A DNA stretch of 47,972 nucleotides, taken from assembly GCF_903866365.1 (NCBI RefSeq), contig NZ_CAIPNF010000016.1:1-47972 (forward strand), read 5' to 3'. The first letter of the stretch is position 1; every line of letters begins with the position of its first letter. The stretch is from an uncultured Thiocystis sp. GTDB taxonomy: Bacteria > Pseudomonadota > Gammaproteobacteria > Chromatiales > Chromatiaceae. A model generated the notes under the pieces. That model did not search any database. It worked only from the letters and a program-made list of their open reading frames with translations, and had not been told where the DNA came from. Of the stretch, positions 1-9,856 are shown in pieces. A program made the position numbers and the translations under genes.

Positions 1-3000
1 CCGACGGGTTGACTCAGGTCGAAGGTCTCGGATGGCTTGTCGGGCCGGAAGAAGTCCCGGAAATCGCTGATGGTGGTCGACATCTTGTCGATCAGCCGGT
101 GGGCATCGGCGATTTTCTGCGCCAGGTACTGCGGCGTCAACTCCTGATGTTGTTCGGCATCCTGGAGGTTGCCCAGCACCAGGGCCAGGGCGCTGAGGGG
201 TTGGCGCCATTGATGGGCGATGTTGCCGAGCATCTCGCCCATCGCCGCGAGGCGCGCTTGATGCAGGAGCAGATGATCCTGTTCGCGCACCCGCACCAGT
301 TGCTCGTTCAGCGCCTGGGTTCGGGCCTCCACCAGGGCTTCGAGTTGATGGCGATGTTGGTCGAGTTCCATCTCAGCGTGTTTGCGCTCGGTGATGTCCT
401 GGAAGGTCCCGGAGATCGTAATGGTTCGGCCGCCCTCCCGGACGGCCCGACCCATCGTGTGGACCCACCGGCGATGGCCCTTGGCGGTGACGATCTCCAG
501 TTCCAGGTCATAGGGCTCACCCAGGTCGATGGCGCGCCGCACCGCCTCGCTAATGATCGGGCGTGACTCGGGGGCATAGTAGGCGATGCCTTGCTCCATC
601 GTTGGCATATAGCCCTGGTCCAGCTCGTGGATGTCGAAGATGGCCTCGGTCCAAACGTTTTGACCTGTTTCCACGTCGATTTCCCAGCCGCCAACCAGAG
701 CCATCCGGCCCATCGCGTTCAACAAGTCCCGGTTCTTTTGCAGCCATTCCCGGCTCTCCTTCAGGGCACGCTCGGCCCGCACGAGCTGGCTCACGTCGAA
801 GAAGGTCACCACGATCTGCTCGAGCTGCCCCTGGTCGTCGCGCAGCGGATGGGCCGCGCATTGCACCCAGGTCGGATCGTCGCGGTCGGCCCGCCGTATC
901 CCCAGGATCAGATTCTGCAGCGGGTCGCCGGACGCCGCGACGCGCTCCACCGGGTATTCCTCCTGCGGCATCGGGGTGCCGTCGTCCCGGACGAAACGCC
1001 AGGCTGGAGCGACCGCCGCGAGGCCTTGCATCTGCGGCGCGTCCAGACCGAGGAGTTGCGATGCCATGGGATTGGAAAAGCGGATGCGGGTGTCGGGTGC
1101 GTGCACCACCACCCCGGCGTTCAGGTTGTCCACCAGGCCCCGGTAATCGCGCTCGCGCTCGCGTAGGGCGGCCTGGTTCTCCAGGCGTTCGATGGCATCG
1201 GCCGCGGTGTCGGCGACCGTGCGCAGCATGTCGACCAGCCACGCGGCGTCCGGCCGGCGGCGCCTATCCGCCAGCGCCAGGGTCCCCAACATCCGGGTCC
1301 CGAGCGCCATGGGCACGCACACGAAGGTGACGACACCGAGCGCCCGCAAGGCCGCGAAGGCATACTCGGGCCGCGTGTCGGCGGCGGTCTCGACGAGCGC
1401 CTCGCCGCGGGTGGCGACCTGGCCGGACAGCGTCTCCCCGACGGGGACGCGCAAGCGGCCGTCGGCGGCGGCGGAGATACCCACGACGCCGGCAAAGACC
1501 ATGTCACCGCGCACCGCGTCATAGGTCTCCACGGCGACGATCGGGTAGCCGAGCCGGGTCGACAGGAGCGCCGGGAGTGCCTGGCGGAACCCGTCGGCGG
1601 AAACGGACGAGACCGCCAAGCGCGCCACCGCGCTCACCGTGTCGCGCACCAGCGTGTCCCGCACCCGCTCGGTGATGTCGGTCATGGCCCCTTGGTAGGC
1701 GACGACGGCGCCGGCGGTGTCGCGCACGGCGCTCACATCGGCGGAGATCCAGACCGGCTGTCCGTCCCGCCGCCTGGCCTCGATCTCGAAGCCCAGGACC
1801 TGCCCGCGCTCGGCAATCAGTCCGGCGAGGACCTCCCGCTCCCGGGGGTTGGCATAGAGCTGGGCGGCGATGTCGGCGATCTCTGCCATCAACTGTTGCG
1901 GGCTTGCGTAGCCGAGAATGCGGGCGAAGGCAGTATTGACATCCAGGTAGCGCCCCTGGGGCGTCGACCGATAAAGCCCCACCGGGGATGACTCGAACAA
2001 ATCCCGATACCGGCCTTCCGCCTCGCGCAACTCCTGTTCCGCCTGCCGGCGGGCGGCAAGTTCCGCGGCCAGTCGCCGCGCGTGCCGGCGCGCCCGCAAG
2101 AACGCGCCGACCAGCGCGGCGAGCAGCACGCTGATCACGATTCCACTGCCGGCGATCAGTGAAACCCGGACATCGTCCTGTGCGAACGCTGACCGGCCGA
2201 CTTGCGAAAAGCTCAAGGTCCAGCGCTGGCCATTGAAGTCGATGGGGATGTGCAATGCGTTCGCTGACGCCGGGGCGGGTGCTTGCTGGCCTGCGGTCTG
2301 ACTGTCGTAGAGCAGGGCCGCGGGTGTGACCCGGTCCCCGTCGTAGATCGCGAGACGGATGTGCTTGCCGCCGTCGCGCTCCCCGTTCCCCAACACCCCG
2401 TGCATGAGGTCGTTCATCCGGAAGGGGCTGTAGACCCAGGCGAGCAGGGCCGCCCGGCGTTGATCGACCGTCTCCGTCGGCAGCCCAGGGCGATAGACCG
2501 GGACATACATCAGGACCCCGGCCTGGACGTCGGTGTCGGTCTCCTGCACCAAGCGGACCTTGCCGGAGAGTGCCACGACGTCCTGGTCGCGCGCCCGCTC
2601 CATCGCGGCCCGGCGCACCGGTTCGGTGAGCATGTCGTAGCCGAAGGCGTGCAGGTTGCGGCCCGCAAAAGGCTCCAGATAAACGATGGCGCTGTAGAGC
2701 GGACGCTCGCCCTGCGGCCAGACCCGGTAGTCGGGGAAGCCCTCGCCGCGGATCTCCCGCTCGTGCTCGGCGAGTCGGTCCGGGGGGATCAGCCGCGCCA
2801 CCCCGATCCCCTGAACGCCGGGGAGGTTCAGGTGAATCTGGGCCTGCGCGATGTAGTCGCGCCAGCGTGCGCGATCCAATTCGCCCGACACGCGCAGGAA
2901 GGCCGCCGCGTCGCGCAGGACCAAGGCATGGGCATGGAGCCGGGTCTTGATCTTCTGTGCGATCTCGGCCCCGATCGTAGCGAGCGCCTGGCGGTTCTCG

Positions 3001-3113
3001 GACTCGACCTGCGAGTGGGTGTGCACACTGCCCAGCGTGGTCAGTGCAAGTCCCACGATGAGCGTAACCCAGACGGGCCAGGGCGGGCGAAAGTGGGCGA
3101 GGCGATCAAGCAC
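1..3113 (-). CDS. CHASE-PAS-GAF-PAS-PAS sensor histidine kinase (3' end outside window)
   Basis: Membrane-bound sensor kinase, incomplete because the gene runs off the left edge before its ATPase domain. Reading from a GTG at 3113, residues about 12-30 form a membrane segment, followed by a periplasmic CHASE domain (about 55-270, with the run GVQGIGVARLIPP and later VLMYVPVYRP) and a second membrane segment near 316-338. Cytoplasmic PAS (about 360-475), GAF (about 490-640) and two further PAS domains (about 655-770 and 798-905) come next. The dimerisation helix carries the phospho-acceptor His at about residue 967 in NIAHQWRQPLSAL. CHASE domains sense small extracellular ligands; the ligand here cannot be told. 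No partner regulator is visible in the window. The GTG start is chosen because it lies just before the first membrane segment; an in-frame TTG six codons upstream (3131) is an alternative. Confidence 0.85.
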   Translation of the reverse strand, partial: MLDRLAHFRPPWPVWVTLIVGLALTTLGSVHTHSQVESENRQALATIGAEIAQKIKTRLHAHALVLRDAAAFLRVSGELDRARWRDYIAQAQIHLNLPGVQGIGVARLIPPDRLAEHEREIRGEGFPDYRVWPQGERPLYSAIVYLEPFAGRNLHAFGYDMLTEPVRRAAMERARDQDVVALSGKVRLVQETDTDVQAGVLMYVPVYRPGLPTETVDQRRAALLAWVYSPFRMNDLMHGVLGNGERDGGKHIRLAIYDGDRVTPAALLYDSQTAGQQAPAPASANALHIPIDFNGQRWTLSFSQVGRSAFAQDDVRVSLIAGSGIVISVLLAALVGAFLRARRHARRLAAELAARRQAEQELREAEGRYRDLFESSPVGLYRSTPQGRYLDVNTAFARILGYASPQQLMAEIADIAAQLYANPREREVLAGLIAERGQVLGFEIEARRRDGQPVWISADVSAVRDTAGAVVAYQGAMTDITERVRDTLVRDTVSAVARLAVSSVSADGFRQALPALLSTRLGYPIVAVETYDAVRGDMVFAGVVGISAAADGRLRVPVGETLSGQVATRGEALVETAADTRPEYAFAALRALGVVTFVCVPMALGTRMLGTLALADRRRRPDAAWLVDMLRTVADTAADAIERLENQAALRERERDYRGLVDNLNAGVVVHAPDTRIRFSNPMASQLLGLDAPQMQGLAAVAPAWRFVRDDGTPMPQEEYPVERVAASGDPLQNLILGIRRADRDDPTWVQCAAHPLRDDQGQLEQIVVTFFDVSQLVRAERALKESREWLQKNRDLLNAMGRMALVGGWEIDVETGQNVWTEAIFDIHELDQGYMPTMEQGIAYYAPESRPIISEAVRRAIDLGEPYDLELEIVTAKGHRRWVHTMGRAVREGGRTITISGTFQDITERKHAEMELDQHRHQLEALVEARTQALNEQLVRVREQDHLLLHQARLAAMGEMLGNIAHQWRQPLSALALVLGNLQDAEQHQELTPQYLAQKIADAHRLIDKMSTTISDFRDFFRPDKPSETFDLSQPV

Positions 3114-3259
3114 GGTACGAGGCTGGTCCAACGGATGGTGCCCCCTGGGATTGCGAAAGCGGGTCGCGGTCTGCCCTCAAGGCGGCGGGGCCTGCGGTCA
3201 GGGCAATAAGCTTGCTCGCGTTAGTTGGTTTGAGCAAGGCAAATCCACCGCCGGGGGCG

Positions 3260-3493
3260 TCAGTGTGTGTCCCTGCAAGCGCGTCGCGTGAGGTATGCGT
3301 TTTTTTCCAGGTTCTCATGGATATCCTGGATCGACGCCTGTGTGCGACTGGCCAGGGTGCGCACCTCGGCCGCGACCACGGCGAACCCACGCCCCTGTTC
3401 GCCCGCGCGCGCGGCCTCGATCGCGGCGTTCAGCGCGAGCAGATTAGTCTGCTCCGCAATGCTCCGGATGACGTCGAGCACCGCCCCGGTTTG
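3260..3493 (-). pseudogene. Methyl-accepting chemotaxis protein, signalling-tip fragment
   Basis: The minus strand encodes the hallmark receptor tip, with [20 protein letters not shown] followed by [17 protein letters not shown] and [10 protein letters not shown]. This is the CheA/CheW-binding hairpin of methyl-accepting chemotaxis proteins. Homology stops shortly after [10 protein letters not shown] and ends at a TGA at 3260. On the upstream side it begins only a few residues before [13 protein letters not shown]. The sensor domain, membrane segments and most of the methylation helices are missing, so this cannot be a working receptor. It lies just upstream of the sensor kinase on the same strand and is read as a decayed remnant. 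Confidence 0.75.
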
Positions 3494-3804
3494 TCGCTTT
3501 CTTCATGGCTCCATACTCTCAAAGGTTGCCAGGGCGAAGCGACACATCAGGTTGAGCCCAATGGCAACCACATATCATAGAGATTGGTGGTTCCGCGTAC
3601 CTGCCGCTGCGGTTGGATCGCGCTTGCGTCAGGCTCCAAACGCATCGCGGTTGGTCTTGCCGAGAAATGACTCCTGATTTTCTCGCTCTCGCTCGCTATG
3701 CTTACTCCTCTTCTTCGGCTATATTGCTGCATAGCAGCATAAACCGCGAGCGCGCTCGTGACCGCCATTTCGGCCGCTGAACCGGCCGCTTCAGAGGCTA
3801 ACCG
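3494..3804. other. Intergenic region upstream of pycA
   Basis: No convincing gene is seen here. A small perfect inverted repeat, TGCTGC-ATA-GCAGCA, lies at 3725-3739, about 65 bases before the pycA start. It could be a regulator site or a short hairpin. An AGAGG Shine-Dalgarno-like stretch occurs a few bases before the pycA ATG. No confident promoter was recognised. Confidence 0.4.
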
Positions 3805-5223
<1,419 letters not shown>

Positions 5224-5225
5224 AA

Positions 5226-5330
5226 AGTTGGCAGTTGGCAGTTGGCAGTTGGCAGTTGGCAGTTGGCAGTTGGCAGTTGGCAGTTGGCAGTTGGCAGTTG
5301 GCAGTTGGCAGTTGGCAGTTGGCAGTTGGC
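5226..5330. repeat. Tandem heptamer array, 15 perfect copies of AGTTGGC
   Basis: Exactly 105 bases made of 15 identical 7-bp units, starting three bases after the pycA stop codon. Because 7 is not a multiple of 3, each strand gives the same 7-residue repeat in all three frames, and none of the six frames contains a stop. The reverse complement of the array at 5708-5749 has unit AGTTGTC, one base different, so the two arrays are near-inverted flanks of the small gene between them. Confidence 0.97.
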
Positions 5331-5364
5331 AAAATGATGGTGTGGATATGGTTGGATTCGTGCA

Positions 5365-5718
5365 ATGGGATTGATACGGTTCGAGGATCTTGATGTTTGG
5401 AAACGATCCGCGCGGCTCAGTACCGAGCTGTACAAGACGCTTGTGGGTTTACGTGATTTTGGATTTCGTGATCAGATCACGCGCTCAGGACTCTCCGTCC
5501 CCAGCAATATCGCGGAGGGCATGGAACGACGTTCCAGCAAGGATCAGCAACGCTATCTCGACATTGCCCTTGGCTCATGTGGTGAACTGCGCACCCAGAT
5601 TTATATCGGAATTGAGATTGGCTACATCGAAAAGCACACAGGAAGCCTCTGGGTTTCTGAAACACGAGAGATTTCCGCCATGCTCGTCAGCCTCCGCAAC
5701 ACGCTCGCTGACAACTGA
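5365..5718 (+). CDS. Four-helix-bundle protein of the S23 / 23S rRNA intervening-sequence family
   Basis: A 117-aa protein with the typical S23-family layout: [10 protein letters not shown] at the start, then [19 protein letters not shown], the [19 protein letters not shown] helix and [12 protein letters not shown]. Family members are small all-helical proteins, first found in intervening sequences of 23S rRNA genes; Avd, an accessory of diversity-generating retroelements, has a related fold. The biochemical role is unknown. The codon use and base composition are clearly less GC-rich than in the flanking pyc genes, which suggests transfer. Its last three residues and stop (ADN, TGA) are encoded by the first two units of the right-hand heptamer array, so gene and array are physically merged. 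No reverse transcriptase or template/variable repeat is nearby. Confidence 0.85.
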   Translation: MGLIRFEDLDVWKRSARLSTELYKTLVGLRDFGFRDQITRSGLSVPSNIAEGMERRSSKDQQRYLDIALGSCGELRTQIYIGIEIGYIEKHTGSLWVSETREISAMLVSLRNTLADN

Positions 5719-5749
5719 CAACTGACAACTGACAACTGACAACTGACAA
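5708..5749. repeat. Tandem heptamer array, 6 copies of CTGACAA
   Basis: Six perfect 7-bp units plus a partial CT, directly after and partly inside the S23-family gene, ending 12 bases before the pycB start codon. Read on the other strand the unit is AGTTGTC, against AGTTGGC in the left array. The array supplies the TGA stop of the S23 gene at 5716-5718. Confidence 0.95.
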
Positions 5750-5761
5750 CTTCTTACCAAT

Positions 5762-7591
5762 ATGCCAAAGATCAACATCACCGAGGTCGTCCTGCGCGAC
5801 GCCCACCAGTCACTGTTCGCGACGCGTCTGCGCACCGAGGACATGCTGCCGATCTGCCCCAAGCTCGACGCCATCGGCTACTGGTCGCTGGAATGCTGGG
5901 GCGGCGCGACCTTCGATGCCTGCGTGCGCTTCCTGAAGGAAGATCCCTGGGAGCGTCTGCGCAAGCTGCGCGAGGCGCTGCCGAAGACGCGCCTGCAGAT
6001 GCTGCTGCGGGGTCAGAACTTGCTCGGCTATCGCCATTATTCCGATGACGTGGTGCGCGCCTTCGTCAAGCGTTCCGCCGCGAACGGCATGGACGTCTTC
6101 CGCATCTTCGATGCACTGAACGATCTGCGCAATCTCAAGACCGCCATCGAAGCAACCAAGGCCGCCGGCAAGCATGCCCAAGGCACCATCTGCTACACCG
6201 TGAGTCCGGTTCACGATATCGCCGGTTTCGTCCAAATGGGACGCGAACTGGCGGCCATGGGGTGCGACTCCATCGCACTCAAGGACATGGCGGGGCTGCT
6301 GACGCCCTATGTCACCGCCGAGCTGGTGAAGGCGCTGAAGGACAGCGTGGACCTGCCGCTGCATCTGCACTCGCACGCCACCTCCGGTCTTGCCGACATG
6401 TGCCACCTCAAGGCGATCGAGAACGGCTGCGATACCCTGGATACCGCTATCTCTTCGATGGCCGGCGGCACTTCCCATCCTCCCACCGAGAGCCTGGTCG
6501 CGGCCCTGCGCGGCACCCAATACGACACCGGCCTGGATCTGGAGGCGATCCAGGAAGTCGGGATGTATTTTTATCAGGTGCGCAAGAAGTACCACCAGTT
6601 CGAGAGCGACTTCACCGGCGTGGACACGCGGGTCCAGGTCAATCAGGTGCCCGGGGGCATGATCTCCAACCTGGCCAACCAGTTGAAGGAACAGAATTCG
6701 CTGGAGCGGATGAACGCGGTGCTCGACGAGATCCCGCGGGTGCGCAAGGATCTCGGCTATCCGCCGCTGGTGACCCCGACCTCACAGATCGTCGGCACCC
6801 AGGCGGTGCTCAATGTGCTGACCGACAAGCGTTACCAGACCATCACCAACGAGGTGAAGCTCTATCTTCAGGGGCGCTACGGACGGGCGCCGGGGGCGAT
6901 CAACCCGACCCTCCAGCAGCAGGCGATCGGCAACGAGGATCTGATCGACTGCCGCCCGGCGGATCTGTTGAAACCGGAATTGGAGCGGCTCGTCCACGAC
7001 ATCGGCGAACTCGCGAGCTGCGAGGAAGACACCCTGACCTATGCCATGTTCCCCGAGATCGGGCGCAACTTCCTGGAACAGCGTGCCGCCGGCACCCTGC
7101 ATCCGGAACCGCTGGAGCCGCCGCCCACCGGCACCGGCCCCCGCACCGCGCCCACCGAGTTCAATATCGCCGTTCATGGCGAGACCTACCACGTCAAGGT
7201 CACGGGTACGGGCCATAAGAGCCAGGACGAGCGTCACTTCTATTTTGCGATCGACGGTATCCCGGAAGAGGTGGTGGTCGAGACGCTTGACGAAATCGTG
7301 CTGACGGGCGGCGCCGAGGGCGCGGTCAAGAAGGCCATCGCCGGCAAGCGGCCCAAGCCGACCCAGCCCGGTCATGTCGCCACCTCGATGCCCGGCAATA
7401 TCGTCGACGTGCTGGTCAAGGAGGGCGACACGGTCACCGCCGGTCAGCCGGTGCTGATCACCGAGGCGATGAAGATGGAGACCGAGATTCAGGCGCCCAT
7501 CGCCGGCACCGTCACCGCCATGTTCGTCATCAAGGGGGACGCGGTCAATCCGGGTGAGGTGTTGCTGGAGATCACGCCAGCGGAGGGCTGA
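5762..7591 (+). CDS. pycB: Pyruvate carboxylase subunit B (carboxyltransferase plus biotin carrier; oxaloacetate decarboxylase alpha-like)
   Basis: Transfers the carboxyl group from biotin to pyruvate. The 609-aa protein starts with the carboxyltransferase TIM-barrel: RDAHQSL at residues 12-18, the probable carboxylated Lys in ALKDMAGLL near 175, and the metal-binding HLHSH near 201-205. A conserved C-terminal carboxyltransferase region follows. The last 70 residues are a biotinyl domain with EAMKMET, biotin on Lys571. The architecture is shared with the alpha subunit of Na+-pumping oxaloacetate decarboxylase, but no beta or gamma subunit genes are present and pycA lies upstream, so the pyruvate carboxylase role is favoured. 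The bases before the ATG are the heptamer array plus CTTCTTACCAAT, with no good Shine-Dalgarno sequence. Confidence 0.88.
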   Translation: MPKINITEVVLRDAHQSLFATRLRTEDMLPICPKLDAIGYWSLECWGGATFDACVRFLKEDPWERLRKLREALPKTRLQMLLRGQNLLGYRHYSDDVVRAFVKRSAANGMDVFRIFDALNDLRNLKTAIEATKAAGKHAQGTICYTVSPVHDIAGFVQMGRELAAMGCDSIALKDMAGLLTPYVTAELVKALKDSVDLPLHLHSHATSGLADMCHLKAIENGCDTLDTAISSMAGGTSHPPTESLVAALRGTQYDTGLDLEAIQEVGMYFYQVRKKYHQFESDFTGVDTRVQVNQVPGGMISNLANQLKEQNSLERMNAVLDEIPRVRKDLGYPPLVTPTSQIVGTQAVLNVLTDKRYQTITNEVKLYLQGRYGRAPGAINPTLQQQAIGNEDLIDCRPADLLKPELERLVHDIGELASCEEDTLTYAMFPEIGRNFLEQRAAGTLHPEPLEPPPTGTGPRTAPTEFNIAVHGETYHVKVTGTGHKSQDERHFYFAIDGIPEEVVVETLDEIVLTGGAEGAVKKAIAGKRPKPTQPGHVATSMPGNIVDVLVKEGDTVTAGQPVLITEAMKMETEIQAPIAGTVTAMFVIKGDAVNPGEVLLEITPAEG

Positions 7592-7657
7592 CCGCCAGGC
7601 GTCGGATACACTCGAAACAGCGCATTCCATCGGTTGGGCACACCACGCGGACGCGTC

Positions 7658-8242
7658 TCACCGCCGCCCTTTGCGCACCGTGCGCTGAATGATCTTGACG
7701 GTCTTCACGCCGGCATCGACGGTCTGGATGATCTCCAGCGGATGCTCGTGGAGCTTGAGGCTGGTGCCTGGCTCCGGGATGGTCTCCAGGTATTCGAGGA
7801 TCAGGCCGTTGAGGGTCTTGGGACCGTCGGTCGGAAGCTCCCAGCGCAGCGCGCGGTTCAGGTCGCGCAGGCCGATCCCGCAGTCGATCAGCAGACTGCC
7901 GTCCTCCGCGCGATGGATCTCCTCAATGCTGTCGGACGGATCGGTGGTGAACTCGCCGACAATCTCCTCCAGCAGGTCGGTGAGGGTGATGAGCCCGAGA
8001 AAATCGCCGTATTCGTCCACCACCAGCGCGATCCGCCGCTTCAGCCGCTGGAAATTGAGCAGTTGCTGATAGAGCGGCGTCCCCTCCTGCACGAAATAGG
8101 GTTCGCGGGCGATCTTGCGCAGATGCTCCTTATCCAGCCCCTTCTCCAGCAGGGCATGCAGGGCATTGCGGGCATGAAAGACGCCGATCACGATCAGGAC
8201 GAACAGGGCGAAAAACAGGCCGGTCAGGGGAAGGTCGTTCAC
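7658..8242 (-). CDS. CNNM/HlyC-CorC family protein with a large internal deletion
   Basis: The family normally has an N-terminal DUF21 membrane domain, a CBS pair and a C-terminal CorC/HlyC domain, about 400-430 residues in all, and is linked to divalent cation transport. Here only 194 residues remain. Residues 1-17 (MNDLPLTGLFFALFVLI) match the start of the first DUF21 membrane helix. Residue 18 onward (VIGVFHARNALHAL) is already the middle of the CBS region, followed by the second CBS (RRIALVVDEYGDFLGLITL) and an intact CorC domain (about 105-190). The join keeps the reading frame. The start is a GTG. It probably has only one membrane anchor and cannot transport; it may be a degenerate gene or a soluble regulatory leftover. 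Confidence 0.75.
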   Translation of the reverse strand: MNDLPLTGLFFALFVLIVIGVFHARNALHALLEKGLDKEHLRKIAREPYFVQEGTPLYQQLLNFQRLKRRIALVVDEYGDFLGLITLTDLLEEIVGEFTTDPSDSIEEIHRAEDGSLLIDCGIGLRDLNRALRWELPTDGPKTLNGLILEYLETIPEPGTSLKLHEHPLEIIQTVDAGVKTVKIIQRTVRKGRR

Positions 8243-8363
8243 GGAGTACCGAGATTTGGCGGGCGTTGGCGCTATTCTAACGACATTCCCATGGTCTCAC
8301 CGAACGCGCGTTCTTGGCGGCTTGTTGTAAAGGGACGCCCGGCTCTGATCGGCGAGTCTCTGT

Positions 8364-9755
8364 TCACGATTCGACGGCCGCCAAGGCGCTATGACGGCGC
8401 GAATAGGTGAAATAGATCACGAGCCCCAGCGCCAGCCATAGCCCGAAACGCAGCCAGGTCACGAGCGGCAGATTCAGCATCAGATAGAGGCAGGAGATCG
8501 CGCCAAGCAGAGGAACGACCGGCGACCAGGGGGTCTTGAAAGGGCGCGGCAGATCGGGATGCGTCGCGCGCAGACTGACCACGCCGATGCACACCAGAAA
8601 GAAGGCGGCGAGGGTGCCGATATTCACCAGTTCGGCGACCTCGCCGATGGGTGTCAGGCCCGCGACCGCCGCCATCAGCAACCCGCTCACCACGATGACC
8701 CGAATCGGGGTGTGGGTGCGCGCATTCACGCGGGCGAAGACCGGCGGCAGCAGCCCGTCGCGCGACATGGCGAGGAAGACCCGCGTCAGCCCGTAATAGA
8801 GCACCAGCATGACGGTGGTCAGACCGGCGATGGCCCCGGCCGCGACCAGTCCGGCGGCCCAGGGATAACCGAGTCGCAGCATCACGTCGGCGACCGGGGA
8901 GCCGACGTTGAGGCTGGGATAGGCCACGACCGCCGTGAGCAGCCCCGAAACCACGATATAGATCAGGGTGCAGACTCCCAGCGAAACCAGAATCCCGATG
9001 GGCAGGTCACGCTGAGGATGGCGCGCTTCCTCGGCGGCGGTCGAGACGGCATCGAACCCGACATAGGCGAAGAAGATCAGGGCCGCTCCGCCCATGACCC
9101 CGTTCCAGCCAAAGGGCATGAAGGGACTCCAGTTGGCGGGTTGGACATGGGACGCCGCCACCAGGATAAAAATCGCGATGGCGATCAGCTTGACGACCAC
9201 CATGATCGCATTGAAGCGTGCGCTTTCGCGCACCCCCAGGCTCAGGAGCGCCGCCAGGATCAACACGATCAGCGCGGCCGGCAGATTCACCAGCCCGCCC
9301 TCCAGCGGCCCCTTCGTCAACAGCTCCGGGAGGGCCAGTCCAACCGCCGCCAGGGCGTTGTTGACATAGCCGGACCAGCCGATCGCGACCGCCGAGGTCG
9401 CCACGCCATATTCGAGGATGAGATCCCAGCCGATGATCCAGGCGACGATCTCGCCGAGTCCCGCGTAGCTATAGCCATAGGCGCTCCCGCAACCGCCGAC
9501 GGACGCGGCCAGTTCGGCATAGGCCAGGGCACTGAAGGCGCAGGCGGTGCCGGCCACCAGATAGGACAGGACGATGGCCGGACCCGCTTGGGTCGCCGCC
9601 GCGACGCCCGTCAGTACGAAGATCCCGGCCCCGATGATGGCGCCGATCCCGAGCAGGGTGAGGTCCAGCGGGCCGAGCACCCGCCGCAGTTCCCCACCAT
9701 GCAAGTCGTGACCCGCGTTGATCGTCTTGGTTCGCAATAATTCGGACAACCGCAT
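8364..9755 (-). CDS. APC-family amino acid permease (cationic amino acid transporter-like)
   Basis: A 463-aa inner-membrane permease with about 12 hydrophobic segments. The first membrane helix has the APC signature GIGAIIGAGIFVLTG (residues about 36-50). FFAYVGFDAVSTAAEEARHPQRDLP in the middle is typical of the CAT/YhdG branch. Members exchange or import amino acids, often basic or branched; the substrate cannot be read from sequence alone. A GGAGG ribosome site lies just upstream of the ATG (minus strand). It follows trkH on the same strand after about 100 bases, so co-transcription is possible but not required. Confidence 0.85.
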   Translation of the reverse strand: MRLSELLRTKTINAGHDLHGGELRRVLGPLDLTLLGIGAIIGAGIFVLTGVAAATQAGPAIVLSYLVAGTACAFSALAYAELAASVGGCGSAYGYSYAGLGEIVAWIIGWDLILEYGVATSAVAIGWSGYVNNALAAVGLALPELLTKGPLEGGLVNLPAALIVLILAALLSLGVRESARFNAIMVVVKLIAIAIFILVAASHVQPANWSPFMPFGWNGVMGGAALIFFAYVGFDAVSTAAEEARHPQRDLPIGILVSLGVCTLIYIVVSGLLTAVVAYPSLNVGSPVADVMLRLGYPWAAGLVAAGAIAGLTTVMLVLYYGLTRVFLAMSRDGLLPPVFARVNARTHTPIRVIVVSGLLMAAVAGLTPIGEVAELVNIGTLAAFFLVCIGVVSLRATHPDLPRPFKTPWSPVVPLLGAISCLYLMLNLPLVTWLRFGLWLALGLVIYFTYSRRHSALAAVES

Positions 9756-9856
9756 GGAACCTCCTGAAAACTCAAATGGACTTGGAGATCGCCACCAGTC
9801 GAAGCGATATCAAGAATTCGTCGGCGCGGGTTTGCCCGCACCCATCAAGTCCGCGC

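Noticed and set aside
5226-5330. The heptamer array as a CRISPR array
   Set aside because: The unit is 7 bp with no spacers and no cas genes nearby.
5365-5718. S23-family gene as Avd of a diversity-generating retroelement
   Set aside because: No reverse transcriptase and no template/variable repeat pair is present in the window; only the fold family is shared.
5762-7591. Na+-pumping oxaloacetate decarboxylase alpha subunit
   Set aside because: No OadB or OadG genes are nearby and a biotin carboxylase gene precedes it, which fits two-subunit pyruvate carboxylase.
9815-9845. GCGGGTTTGCCCGC stem between trkH and the permease
   Set aside because: The stem is only about 5-6 bp with no T-run on the minus strand and overlaps no clear transcript end, so it was not called a terminator.
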